In this document: piece after piece, positions 1 through 12,261 of the stretch
Layout: each line of letters begins with the position of its first letter
How positions within the stretch are numbered: position 1 is the first letter of the stretch
Source of the DNA: Misgurnus anguillicaudatus
Lineage: Eukaryota > Chordata > Actinopteri > Cypriniformes > Cobitidae
DNA length: 64,000 bases
Direction: 5' to 3'
Assembly: GCF_027580225.2 (NCBI RefSeq)
Contig: NC_073357.2
Location: forward strand, 41,254,001-41,318,000
Position numbers and translations under genes: made by a program
Notes under the pieces: generated by a model
What the model saw: only the letters and a program-made list of their open reading frames with translations
Database searches by the model: none
Told to the model about the DNA's origin: nothing

Positions 1-704
1 TCTACGAGGAATCTGTTGCACAGATTGGTATTTTTTGGTAAAAAAAGTTTTTTTTTCAGACAATAAAATGTTAAGAAATAAATAAGAATCTTTTACTGAA
101 AGGTTCTTTAGTGGACCATAAATAGCTATTTTATGCCATCACTGCAACACATATTTTTCTATAGTAAAGGATGTGAATAAATTGTTAGGGTATAGATGAG
201 TGCCTCGTGGATGCTTGGATGTGCTATTGTGAGTCAAGTTCAGACTTTTTTAAAAGCTTTTATCCATTTCTATTAAACAATTAAACATTTTATCTGTGAT
301 TCACTACATGTGTCATGGCATAAACACTGAACCAGCATATGAAGTGGCATTAGCCTACAGTATTAACAGTACAATTTAGAAACAACGTAGATAAGGTAGA
401 TGGACATGCCATGTCATATTTAACTGAGCCAAAACTGTCTAGACTGCAATAAAATTTGCATTTGGTTCGGAATGAGAATGACCTTATGCTTGTTTTTGAT
501 CAGCAATCATCTGTCATGGCCTGAAAATGTCACCCTGTACAGATGAATCCATGTCACAGTTGTTACAAAATGTCAGGATAACTTTATTTACTTCCTTCCT
601 TGTGACTGGGGATGTAACCCCAACGTGATGGTACATAATAATAAAATAATAATAATGTGAATAAAGAGAAAGATATTCTCCTATGGAACACACGATGGGT
701 AAAG
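1..704. other. unassigned non-coding DNA
   Basis: AT-rich sequence with short homopolymer runs. I see no coding frame with recognisable domains, no RNA gene and no clear element ends. A short AT-repeat tract (ATAATAATA) lies near 638-656. Confidence 0.4.
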
Positions 705-1320
705 ATTAGGGATGCCACAATTCTTAATATAATATTGAACAGTTCGGTACGACCTCCATGGTCCAGTACACGCATATGAATTGCAGTTTTTCGGTTTATG
801 CATCCAAATCCGTCCGTTTTGTTATTCCCTGTGCATCTGTTAGTGTGTCTGCAAATCCACATACCTCCCCGTGAGTGAGTCATTATGAGCTACATGAGGC
901 TAACTATGCTTGTGATGCTGGTGTCAGATTACACACACACTCTAACACGGTGAGCGAAGAAGAGGGACACCGATGCTGCTCTGCCGTCTTTTAAATCTGT
1001 AGTTTGGATTAATTATTTGTACGATATATTAGGCTACATACAAAGTCAATGCAAAGATGCAACTAGACGCAAACCGCGTGGGCCGATGCAAATGATGCAC
1101 ACGCTATAACATAACAGCATTAAACACTTTCAACAGAGAAAATAAACGTGCAAATTTACCACTTTGCATGAAATAAGACTTTATTTCAAAAGTAAATAAT
1201 AATATGGCTGGCTTTTTGGTTGATTAGGTTCACTGTCTGTCTTGATTTTCTCTGCTGGTGCGGAATCTCCATTTTTTTTCTTTCTTTAACACAAAGTGTA
1301 TCTGTATCACTTATCCAATG
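705..1320. repeat. possible degenerate interspersed repeat
   Basis: The segment begins with TAGGGATGCC near 707, a start reminiscent of hAT-type MITE termini. It contains blocks that resemble dispersed fish repeat DNA (around 950-1060). No matching right terminus or target duplication is evident, so the boundaries are guesses. It could also be single-copy DNA. Confidence 0.25.
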
Positions 1321-1720
1321 TTAACTTTTATACTCGCTACGACCTATACCGCCTCTCCACATTACCCTCGAAACCGAGTGAAGGGGTAAGACAGATTGTT
1401 CGCCAAAAAAAAACACCACTCGATTAAAACTGCTTGAACATTTTATTAAAACACAAGTGTCATAATATAATCTCAATTAAACTGCAGAAAATAACGCTAC
1501 TTTCATTTGTGCGACTCCTTGACAGTTCGACGTTCAGCCATAAAACATCTTGATACCGGCTCTCTTGAGAAATTACTACGTTGACGTTACCCCTCTCTTT
1601 TAAGTGTGGTCCTTATCACACTTCGTTTCAAGGGCTATGTATCCCTACACCTTAGCCCTAGCCCTTGATCAAACTGAGAATTGAGACACCACTTCGCCTC
1701 ACACGAACACGCAAAACCGA

Positions 1721-1772
1721 GGGGAAGGGGTAAGGGGAAGGGGTAAGACAAAGACATTAGACAAAGACATTA
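1721..1772. repeat. two adjacent 13-bp tandem duplications
   Basis: The unit GGGGAAGGGGTAA occurs twice (1721-1733, 1734-1746). It is followed directly by GACAAAGACATTA twice (1747-1759, 1760-1772). Both doublets are exact and share the same unit length. The surrounding 1320-1800 block is purine/pyrimidine-skewed and has several GGGGTAAGACA-like words, so it may be the end of a repeat element. Confidence 0.8.
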
Positions 1773-1799
1773 GACGCACCCTTTGTATTTTATAAATGT

Positions 1800-3710
1800 A
1801 GCACTGCACCGCCACAAAACAGACAATCAGGTAACTAATGTGAATTTATATTTCAGTACATGATAATGGCTGGATAAGCATCATTAAATTTCACTTGGTA
1901 TCTGTTATTCTGTTTGACCTTATTTGTAATAGATGATGCAACAAATGAGTAGCTGTCATGGAGTATTCTGTCATCACGTGCCCCTATCCCATCAGTCAGT
2001 GGGCTAATCATTGCATAATCTGCCTTCACTGAGCCAGTGCACAGGGTCAAACACATTAGTGGCCTTTTGAAGAAGGCACGTGTTCTCACTGAAAACACTT
2101 GACCCCTCTGCACGTCTGTCATACTGCATAATCATCTTTCATTCATCCCTACCAAAGCTGATCATTTAGGTCACATATATCAGCATATCATTCCAGTATC
2201 CGCCATTTCTTTCCCCTGCTCTCTCTCTCTCTGCTCAAACCCTCATGTTTCAGTGTGAAGTGGATGGTTCACATCACGTATGAATGTAGGATTTTGGCAG
2301 TCTCGTGGCATTCCTAAAGGTTGCAGAAGACCCGGTGAGCACGCCTGTTTATTGGTTTTTGAGGCAGCGTTGTATGGGAGTTATTGGCTGACCAATATAA
2401 ATGCAGCGGAGAGCTGTTTGGATTTCTCTTCCAGCCATTTGTGGGCTCCTCTCCCATTATTAAGGACACCAAGTTATTGGATTCATCTCTCTGCAAGATA
2501 ACATTTGGCTAAAGGGCAACCCAATAACAAACATGATGGGTCCACTGGCATACCTGGGTTGTCAGTTGGATTGACCTCCTTTCCTTAAACCATGTCACAT
2601 ACCCTTTCTGAATGGAAAGTTTGGAAAGTGTACGCCAAAAGATTTATTTTATGTGACGGCCCAATGCGGGTCAAATAATTACCTGAAATGCTCTGTATTG
2701 TCCTTGAATCTTTTTGTGCTTTTTAAAGGTCAAGTCTAGAACACGTAACAAGGTTTTCATAGATTTCCCGGCTCAGCTTCATCAAAACCAAACCTAAAAG
2801 TGAGGCTACCTAGACAATGATCTCCATATTTCTAAGCCTTTTGATATTTTGTTGTTCAAGGCATTGCTCTAGAAATAAAAAGAGAAAGCAGTATTAATGC
2901 ATTATCTTAAGCTTGTTGTGCTTAGTTGTTTAACCTGGCATGGATTCAACTTACAACATGAAGGGGATATTTATCTTGGCAAGCCACTGCCCTGGGCTAC
3001 AAACAGCAGGGCAATTAATAAGAACAAGTGACACTTTTTCTAAATGATTCAACAATCTTCAAAAACGGCCAGTCCCCAATAGCTAGTGTCAGTGCCGAGA
3101 GTGACTTATGGCATTATGTCACTGTGCCCTCGAAGGGCTGTAAAACGGCTTTGCATAAATTAGACTTCTAAAAATAGACTCCGAGAACTTCCTGGAAAAA
3201 CAAGAAGTGTTCCGCTTCCAACAAATGCTCACTTTTAAAGCACTTATCATGTTTTTCCCTAATGGTAAAGGACACCAAATGCACTGCTACACATGGAGAG
3301 TAAAATCACTTTGATACTGAAGGACATGGTGAACGATATGAGAATGAATGTAAACCACATCCTTTACCTCACTGCTAATGTGCTCTCTTAAAATGAGATG
3401 CTTTGTGGAACCTGATACATCTATACGATTTGACACAATAGCCAAGCAGCAAGTCATAGAAGTTTGTTCTTTTGTGGTAGCTTTGAATCATAATGACTTA
3501 TAGATTTTATTCTTCTTTAAAATAATGTTACAAAAGGCCGCTTAAGTTAATGGATAATTATGCGTCTATTATGTTCTGTGTTATTAACATAAATTAGCAA
3601 TTAAGTTATACAGATGAACAAAGGCAAACAAAAAAGATTGACTGAACTGGTCTTTATTAATTAATTTTCTCTTCATGCATTTTTATGGACTCTGATATTA
3701 CGTTGGTCTA
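1800..3710. other. apparently single-copy non-coding DNA
   Basis: I see no repeat termini and no credible gene. Open frames here are under 90 codons with no domain. A short CT run (2218-2235) is present. The 2300-3400 part has balanced composition and few low-complexity tracts. Nothing further can be said from sequence alone. Confidence 0.4.
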
Positions 3711-4513
3711 TTAAAGCTCATGTAACACACGCTGTTTCTGCATTTCTGATGTTGATCTGGAGTACCTATAGAGTAGTATTACATCCTTTATATTTCCGAA
3801 GAGTCTTTACTTTAATCAGATTAATAAAAGAAATATTAGCTTTAACGAATCTTTCCAATAATGTACGAAACAATGAAGAAGGGGAGTTACTTCCGCGGGA
3901 GGGGCGAGTATGAGTCATGCGACACTATACAACACCGTATAACTTATGATTCACTACATGTTCATGTCATTTATGTAATATGCACGCGCCTATTTCCAAC
4001 ATAGGACAGAAGTCTTACTTACCGCATGCAACTCATGACCCGGTTGGGTAAATCCAGCGCATCAAATACACAAACAAAACTCCGCTGCTACCCCGGATAA
4101 TAAACTATATCCATTGTTTCCATAAAGCTGGCTTTCTACTCCTTACATCCAAAAACACACTTCTTCTTTCGTGCCATTGTTGAGTTTTGAAATTAAACAA
4201 AACTGTCGCGTGATAAGATGTTTGCAAGTTCTAGCGTCTCCCGCTGATTGACGGGTGGGCGGGGTTTTCCAAGGGAAGTGCCCATATAAAGAAGTGATAC
4301 GCATAAAACAACCCTGAAACGTCAGCTGGACCTGTAATCGAAAATACTTTTCCCAAACTTGTACGAACCTTGGCGAAGTGCATTCGGCACAGAAATACTC
4401 TGTAACACGCACAACTGCGTTTTTGACACTTTGCCTATGTTTAGCATGAAGAAACAACTCTATAACTGTGTTAGTAAGTCAGAATGCTTGAAAACCCTTG
4501 AACCCCCCTTTAA
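3711..4513. mobile_element. TTAA-flanked non-autonomous DNA element, copy 1
   Basis: An 803-bp segment bounded by TTAA on both sides (3711-3714 and 4510-4513). The same sequence occurs in inverted orientation at 54781-55793. Shared blocks include the stretch around AACACACGCTGTTTCTGC at the left and the part with TAGCATGA(A/G)GAAACAACTC near the right. It encodes no recognisable protein; the frames in it are chance. TTAA targeting is known for the piggyBac and Kolobok superfamilies. The assignment to either is inference. Confidence 0.7.
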
Positions 4514-6078
4514 TGTTAATCCGGGAGAAAAAAATGTTAAAGGAAAAGACAACCTGTTAACATATTTCAATTACTTTCAAGTCTATTTCTATTTTTCTAT
4601 TTTCTATTTTTTTTTTGTTAATTATTTGCAATTTTGCATATTTCAAAGCAGCTTTACAGTAAATCAAGGCTTTAAATCGGTTAACGGAACAAAAAACAGA
4701 AACTTTTGATGTTTTCCAAGGAACAGAAACAAAACCAGAAACTTAAAAAAAAAATATGTTCTGGAACAAAATCGTTTTTTTTTTTTAAGAATGGTAACCG
4801 GTTAATATTGTTCTTTTTTTCGTTCTTCAACAGGATTTCTGTGCAATACTTGGTGAGGTTCACTTTCGGTCGTCGTTGACTCATCAGAGAAATGAGAAGC
4901 TTGTCACCAGCAAGTAGCCTACTCAAGCCCAAGTCTAATGCTTAATCATAAGAGGTAAATATTGTAGGCTACCAAGTATCTCAAGATGTTTGTTTTTTTA
5001 ATACTAATTAGTGGCGTAACGGATCACAGTTGTAGTCCATTAAAATACATTTGGCGAATAAAGCACTAAAAAAACAACGTCATTTTCACTTTAGGTGGAG
5101 CAACTGTTTATGCTGCATTTTCTTCCTGAAGCGCCATTTTGAATACGTCCTGCGTCTGTGTGTGTGTGTGTGCGTGTTTAAGTGCACTCAACAAATGTAG
5201 AATTACAGTTATGCCGCTTACATAATGTTTTTTTTTTTAATGTTTGATGACAAGATAGAGACTTAAGGAAATTATGTAGACTAATCATTTAAGTTGAATG
5301 TCCTAATGATCAGCCTACTCATTTGTATGTCCCACAGCTGACATGAAACGTTATTAACCGGTTCGGAAACTTTATTTGTGACCTGATCCAACAAAATGGG
5401 TCACAGTGACCCAAATTTCAAAATTAAGATTTTCGTATCAATGGAAAGAGGAGATCATAAGCTTTCAAATGATTAGATGATGAATGATTTTAAAGATATA
5501 TTAATTTTAATTATGGTTGTCTGCCCTCTTTTTCCAACTGAAAACCTGAGAAAATCGCTTTTAAAGTTTTTTTGCCTGTTTTTTTTTAGATATCTTTCAA
5601 AATTAATTGTATTTTTTTTAAGGGATGAACTATTTATTTTACAGCTTAATTTGACCAGACATTAATATATATAAATGCTATTACAGTAAACCAGGCTGAA
5701 GCTCAAATTATTGTAAAGTATTTATTTGAATAAATGAAGAGTTTGGTTCCAAATAAATCCATTTTGACTAATTTCGGGCAAGAAAGTGACAAGATGAAAA
5801 CCACTATTTTCTGTTACAAACTTTCAAATAGCATCTTTAGGTTAAAAAACATTAAAATCCATAACTTGACTTTCAAAGATTTATTATAATTATTATTTTT
5901 TTCACAAAATGCAATAAATACATGACAACTTTTTTTTCAAAATGCTATAAATCTATTGAATCAATGTATAAATGTGCATTCATCTTTGCCATGTTATATT
6001 CATTTAGTTGAATAGTGGTATACACTGATTAAAAAAATAAACATTAATGGCATTAATCAAAACACTTACTTTGTAATA
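4514..6078. other. non-coding DNA with a probable GTGACC-terminus repeat
   Basis: AT-rich, with many T and A runs and a TG repeat (about 5157-5172). From about 5381 (TGTGACCTGATCC...) the sequence resembles a dispersed fish repeat that starts TGTGACC. Similar starts occur near 13719, and a probable right end (GGTCACAT) lies near 36705. The extent is uncertain. No gene seen. Confidence 0.35.
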
Positions 6079-6300
6079 TTAAAGGCGGAGTCCATGATGT
6101 TTGAAAGCCAATGTTGATATTTGAAATCACCTAAACAAACACGCCCCTACCCCAATAGAATCTGGACCTTCTGTTGATAGACCCGCCCCACACATACGCA
6201 ACCCGGCATTTGATTTGATTTTATTGGCTATAAGTGTGTTTTGGTAGTCGGCCCGTCTCCTTTTCCAACGCGTTTTTCAAACATCGTGGACTCCGCCTTC
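6079..6300. mobile_element. TTAA-type MITE (AAGGCGGAGTCCA family), copy 1
   Basis: A 220-bp segment with terminal inverted repeats of about 25 bp: AAGGCGGAGTCCATGATGTT at the left and its imperfect complement ending ACTCCGCCTT at the right (to 6299). The left flank is TTAA (6079-6082) and the right flank is degenerate (TTCAA). A second copy in opposite orientation lies at 59622-59868. Non-coding and too short to be autonomous. Confidence 0.8.
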
Positions 6301-7099
6301 AAGAACACTGTCATTGCTGCGGTTATACTTGACGTCGTCGCTTAACATTTTTCACAGCGATCAGCTGTAAAATGTTTTGCTCCTGCTTGATTTTCATTGA
6401 CTTTGAGTAAAATAAGGGTAGTTTTTCATAAGATCCAATGGGGTCAATGTGTTAGCATCACAGAAACTTGATGCTGTCGGGAGAACAAGCACCCGTCTCC
6501 CGAGTGCCTCTCGCGTAAATGATTAGATGTTGATGGCTTACATTTCTTTCACATCACAGAAAACCATCACAGGTTTATCAATGCTATTAAAGTATTAATT
6601 TGCTTTTCTTTGTTTGTTTGTTGATCACGAAGTACAAAGTAGATGAGGAAAACTAGGATTCCGTGTACTCAACGCGCCACCATTGTTTGTTTACATTGCG
6701 TGGAATGGTGCGCTGTGGTTTGTGGAACGGATTTATTGTAATCTGTAGAAAAGGAGGAGTGGCGTTTATCGCGTTTTGAAAAAAAAAAGGGAAGAAAATA
6801 TGACACAATAACACAGCGTTTTGCATAAAATTAAGAATTTATTTTTAAATACTGACCTGATATAATACTTATTTTATTTTTTTTCAAAAATGGTGTTTAT
6901 CACGTTTGGGAGCAAACTCTTCAAATGTTCAAATATAAGGCACTTTTACAAATATTTACTAAAATCAGAAAGATTGAACAGAAGTGCTACATTTTTGCTA
7001 GAGAGAGAAAGTGTGTGCGCCTGTGTGCTCGAGAAATGGAGAGAGGCAGCCTCCTTGGTAGGGTGCCCGATTCCCATACCAGACCGAGTTCTGCGTGGG
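6301..7099. other. unassigned non-coding DNA
   Basis: Mixed-composition sequence with an A-rich run (6779-6788) and T-rich tracts. No gene, RNA or element ends that I can define. Confidence 0.35.
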
Positions 7100-7463
7100 T
7101 GTCAGTAAGATCGGTAACATATGTATACATTTGGTACCAATATGTACCTTTAATGAATTGAGAACTTTTTGAAAAGGTACTGCCCTTCACTCTAAAAATG
7201 CCTGGGTTATTTTTGACCCATAATTGGCAAATACTGGACAGAACACACCGCTGGGTTAAAATTGACCCAATGCTGGTTTATTTTAACCCAACTGTTGGCT
7301 TATTATAATCCATGGTTGCATAACAACAACTCAACATTGGGTTATTTTTAACCCAGCATGTCTTCTGTCCAATATTTACCCATTATGGGTCAAAAATAAC
7401 CTAGACATTTTTAGAGTGTAGTGACAGCTGGGGTACATTTTGATAGTTTGTTTCTGACAGTGT
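7100..7463. repeat. MITE-like repeat interrupted by a foldback element
   Basis: The flanks (7100-7187 and 7419-7463) contain GGTACCAATATGTACCTTT, an AAAAGGTACTGCC block and, after the interruption, GTGACAG...TTCTGACAGTGTA. The same order of words occurs in the repeat at about 49485-49785. This suggests one family split here by the 7188-7418 insertion. Confidence 0.45.
7188..7418. mobile_element. palindromic foldback MITE
   Basis: A 231-bp element starting CACTCTAAAAATG and ending with the imperfect complement CATTTTTAGAGTG. The long inverted arms carry repeated GGGTTATTTTTGACCCA-type words, so most of the element can fold back. No coding capacity. It lies inside the repeat annotated at 7100-7463. 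Confidence 0.8.
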
Positions 7464-10400
7464 AAAGATGAAGGAAAACTACAGTATGAAAAGGTAGAAA
7501 ACATGCCATTTTGTGACAATGCCTGTACATTAAAAGATTCACATTAGACGCTTCATGTGGAATACACAACATTCTCATTTACAGTTCATCTCTGATTCAC
7601 ACAAACACAGCTCCTTGAGACTAAAAAAAAATGAAAGCAGCAAATGTACTTTAATCAGTTGACCACTGTGCGGAAGAGGTCCAGTCCCTTCTTCACCTCA
7701 TGCACCTTCACCAAATGCAAAGGGGGTTTCTATTTGTACAGATGCTGTGTGGATAACATCCTCTGCTTCATCACTAAGTGTTGCAAAAATGCCAGGCCTA
7801 ATGACTTAATTATAGGAAACACTTATCTGTGGATTGTTAGAACACTCACTGATTTAATTGAAACAACATTTATTAATGAACTCACCTCCACCTTTTGTGC
7901 CATTTAGAATATAATACCTTGCCTGGAGAAATGGGTACTTTTGCATAAAAATGTGTTTTATGAGAATTCACTTTTTGTGATATCGGTTCAAAAGAAAGCA
8001 AAAAACACCAGAGCAATCAGAATTACATTGGCTTACAAAAACATTTCTCAGACTCTTATACAAATTGGTAATGTACTAGATGACAGTATGTCAATAAACA
8101 TGAATAAAATGTCTTGCTAACCCTGTAGCAGTAGTAAATATTATTGATATCTGATGACACAGTCTTGCATTAAATGCCTGCACTGAAATCCACAGAAAAA
8201 TTTCCACCTGGGCTCTAAAGAGCTTGTGCGTCGATAACCCACCATGATCGCTCCTTTGCTTGGCAATAGACCTCTGTCTTGTTTGTCAGAACTCAGTTCC
8301 CTGCTTAGCTTTTTGGAGGTAATCTTGACCATGGAAATATACAGTAGCACACTTAGCACAATGAGTCCTCCGATTTAATGGCTGCAGTCTGGGTTCGAAC
8401 GGAAAAACCACTGATGTGATAGTCAAGCAATTTTCGTACAAGAGACACTTGTGCCTTATTACAGAGAGGAAATAATGCCCAATTGTTAGGCTGAATTCTA
8501 TTGAAGATGTCCTTTGTAAAGCTACTGTAAACAATCGAATGCAATCGCATTCTTCCTTTGATGGGTTATTTTAACAATGGCCATAATGTTGTGTTAACCA
8601 TGCTGAGAACCAAGTAAAAAATCTTTATTTTACTCATGTCTCTTTATTCTCTCTCTCTCACTATCTCTCTTTTTCGCTCTCTCTCTACTGTAATCATTGA
8701 TTGTGGGTTTTACACCTCAGTGGTGACTTGTCTTTGATTGGCATGCTCACATGAGGTGTGAGCGTGGAGACCTTTGGCCGCTGTATTTTGGCTCCTTGGA
8801 TGAAAAACATGAGCTTGCAGACGGCACCTACAGTATGGAGCATCATTAGAAGAACAAGAGCCTTTTGTCTACATGACTTGATGTCTACAAATGCATTCAC
8901 ACCAACTTTTTCTTTTTCACACACACCCTCTTAATGTGAAATTCATCAGAACTGTTCGTAAAACCTGTCGGAAAGATAAAAGAGCTGAATTATGCTGCCT
9001 CTCTACTTAAAACAACCCTATGACTCTGAATAAGAAATGTGAATCGCTAAAAACACACTGTATCTTCGAAATGACACACGGTGAGAGTTGAATAATTTAG
9101 TGCTGCTTGCAATCCTTGCAGAACTTTCACGTTTCTTGTGAATTTACTCTGCACGAGCCGAACCACTGCGGTCATGATGACTGGTCAGTTTTATTTCTTT
9201 TTCCCCCTTTTTTATTTGACTATCCACAGAAGAGGACGAGCTGTGATCTGGTATCCTTCTATTGCTTTGTTCGAAGTGCCGTACTGTACCTTTGTTCCTG
9301 CTGCATTTCTTCACAGCGGCTGTCTAGGGATCTCAGTCAGCTGCCTGTCGGAGACAAAAGCTTTGCCACTAGGTGTAGCTCAAGTACTCAGGTACCAGCT
9401 GTTTCAGAGATTCTCCAAGAACAAAAGTGTGAAGACAATGAAATGGGTTGCACCATATATTTTATGGCCATTGAAATGGACAGAAAAGCAGACCGAGGTG
9501 TGTGAACATCATTTCAGGCGACCGTTTGACACGACTGTGAAGATGCGCACAATTGTCCTTGTCTTGGTTCATCGATTTGCTTGGTTTGTTAAAAAGCAGC
9601 TTTAGTGAATGTCTCATTGAGACATTTGAACTTGCTGTTTTTTAATACTAATTATCTACATCTTTCAGAATATTTTTGGTTAAAAATACAATAGTTTTAA
9701 AGTTGATGTACTTCCATTTTGCTGACCCAAGTCGACATTATCATTTGCCCTGTGGTGTTCTGCTGTGGATGTATAATCTCAGTGTCACCATTCCAGCGAC
9801 GGAAAAGGTAGTGTGTTTGCATCTGTGTGCATTTGCAACCATTATGGTAATATCAGCAGCCAACCCCTCGATCATTTGGCTTTCTCTGTTTCTGACAGTT
9901 ATGAGTAGAGGGGACGACACTCAGCGCTTGACCTGATTTCTCATAGATCAGTGACCGTTCGTCCGGCTCCCCGATTCTTGCGGTGCACGTAACTTAAAGT
10001 GACATTTGCCTGAAGCTGCCTTGGAGCGCTAAGCCCTGTTCGTTCTCCAAAACAGTATATGACAAGCAGGGCAGAGCATGCTGGGTAGCGTCTGGTATTT
10101 TAGAGAGAAAAAATGGTAGCTTTCTGTTGCAACAGTTTTTTGAGAGCATAACAATTGTGTGGACGAGAGCAAGGCCTCATGGGATTCGGGGCGAGAGAAG
10201 ATTGTGTTCTGTCTGCTTGTGTGACTGCGCCACCAGCTCAAAGGTGAAATTACCCATGGCTGGATAGTTGGCGAGAGGTGTGAAAACTAGCCTGCCTCTG
10301 GTTCCTACATCACCGATGCCCTTTTCTTACACAATGAACGAGTGGAGACGACCAACAAATTATGACAAGACTATCAGGTCCTGCGCACTGGACTTGGCCT

Positions 10401-11322
10401 GTCATGGTTGCTGTGCAGTCAAGGGTGAAAGGGCAAAAAATATGCCAGAAATATTTTATAAATAATATATTTCTATTATTATAGTTTACATACAAGTATA
10501 TAGGAAAGACGAATAGAGAGTTTAACCTCACAATGAGAGATTTACATGTAAGTCAAGCAATCATAGTGTTAAAGCAGAGCGCATACTTATTCTTTAATCT
10601 TTAATAAACGGGCGGCATTGAGCTGGCTTTGAAATAGTTTTCATTAAGTAGGAAGTAGGGCTCATTGACAGTGTTGGATTGGCTTAATATATCCACTTTG
10701 GTGAAATGGACAAGCCAGGTGATAAGAGATTTCTGAATGCCTTGCTGTCACATTACGTGGAAGGACTTTTGATGTTTCCTTGCTCACCTATTATACATTT
10801 TGACAGCAGATTCTATGAATTTTAAAGCATTTTCACATAAAAAAGATTCATCTTGCATCATCCTAGTCTCTCTTTATCACTTCAGCATGTCTAATAAATG
10901 ATCTACCTATCAATTTAAATCATATCACGGTAACTAAAGTCATCAAATGCATATTTCGTCAGCAGGTCTTCACAGTCTTTTCTTCTAAATTAAATAGAAC
11001 CATGAAAGTATTTCAGGTTCAAACAAAAGTGAGAATGGCTGTAATTAGGATATTTAATGCAAAAGCTTTATTCTTAAGAGCCTTATAGGCAACTAATAAG
11101 AATTCGCTCATTTCCTGGGTTAAGCTATAGTTCTGAGCGGAAAAGTTTTGAAAAAAGATTTTTTCAGTGATTAGCTTTGAAATCTCAGTCCAATAAGCTT
11201 TTATGAAAATCTGTTTCTTGAGGTAATGAATTTTCTTTGTATTACCTGCTTGATTTGAGTTAGCAAAAACTCTAAAGCAGTTTTTTAGTATTATTAGAAA
11301 ATATTGTCATTTTATTTATATA
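7464..11322. other. apparently single-copy non-coding DNA
   Basis: A long stretch without recognisable repeats. It has a CT-rich run (8639-8689) and a perfect 9-bp-arm palindrome around TGTCTCATTGAGACA (9608-9626). The longest open frame (9138-9605, plus strand) lacks any domain or coding signature and is probably chance. The 9940-10460 part has fewer low-complexity tracts than its surroundings and could be regulatory, but nothing specific shows this. Confidence 0.4.
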
Positions 11323-12261
11323 CAGTGATGTGAAAGTGTTGGCCCCCTCCCTATTTTTTTATTATTTTGCATGTTTGTCACACTTTAATGTTTCAAATTA
11401 TGAAACCAATTTGCGATAACTTGCAGTGATTGTTATAATTGCATCACCATTGTAGGGTATTTGAGCATGAATCGCTTTTTAAGGTCATGCCGCAGGTCAG
11501 GATTTTGACTAGGCCACTCTAAAGTCTTAATTTAGTTTTTCTTCAGCCATTCAGATGTGGACTTGCTGTTGTGTTTTGGATCATTGTCCTGCTGCAGAAC
11601 CCAAGTTCGTTTCGGCTTGAGGGATGGACATTGTCCTTCAGGATTTTGGGTAGACAACAGAATATGGTTTTCATTTATCACAGCAAGTCTTCCAGGTCCT
11701 GAAGCAGCAAAACAGCCCCAGACCATCACACTACCACCCCTATATTTGTTTACTGTTGGCAAATGCTGTGTTACTTTTACGCCAGACGTAATGGGACACA
11801 CACCTTCCAAAAAGTTATACTTTTGTCTTGTCAGTCCACAGAGTATTTTCCCAAAAGTATTGGGGATCATCAAGATGTCTTGTCTGTTTCGCCCCGAAGC
11901 CTTTATGTTAACTCAACAGCGTTTTTTGTCTTGGAACTCTGCCATGTAGGCAATTTTTGCCCAGTCTCTTTCTTAAGGTAGAGTCATGAACACTGACCTT
12001 AACTGAGGCAAGTGAGGCCTGCAGTTCTTTCGATGTTGTTGTGGGGTCTTTTGTGACCTCTTGGATGAGTCGTCGCATCGCTCTTGAGATATTTTTGGTC
12101 GGCCAGCCACTCTTGGGAAGGTTCACCACTGTTTCACGTTTTCACCATTTGTGGATGTGCGTGTTATCTTTGGCTAATATTTAAATTAGTTTCATGAAGT
12201 GTTACAAACATGCAAAAAAATGAATAAATAAATCAGGAAGGGCCCAACACCTACACCACTG
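11323..12261 (-). mobile_element. internally deleted Tc1-like DNA transposon
   Basis: A 939-bp element flanked by TA on both sides (11321-11322, 12262-12263), with ends CAGTG...CACTG. The terminal inverted repeats extend roughly 80 bp: AAGTGTTGGCCCCCTCCC at the left against the complement of GGGCCCAACACCT at the right, then matching GCATGTTTGT words. Fish Tc1 elements are typically about 1.6 kb, so this copy has lost several hundred bases, mainly from the transposase 3' half. It cannot be autonomous. Confidence 0.9.
11420..12129 (-). pseudogene. Tc1 transposase remnant
   Basis: Minus-strand translation gives the N-terminal helix-turn-helix part (12129-11908: residues such as SGWPTKNISRAMRRLIQEVT, VHDSTLRKRLG). 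A frame change follows, then the DDE core (11873-11532: GGSVMVWGCFAASGPGRL, VLQQDNDPKHNSKSTSEWLKK). The first catalytic region reads TDKTK in place of the usual TDETK and lies in a different frame. After SEWLKK, a WPSQNPDL word runs straight into a distant HDLKK-like piece, so the third catalytic acidic residue is deleted. Frameshifts, stops and the deletion make it non-functional. Confidence 0.88.

Noticed and set aside
9138..9605. 155-codon plus-strand open frame
   Set aside because: Overlapping frames of similar length and no recognisable motif; the Phe-rich and Trp-rich composition follows the local base composition.
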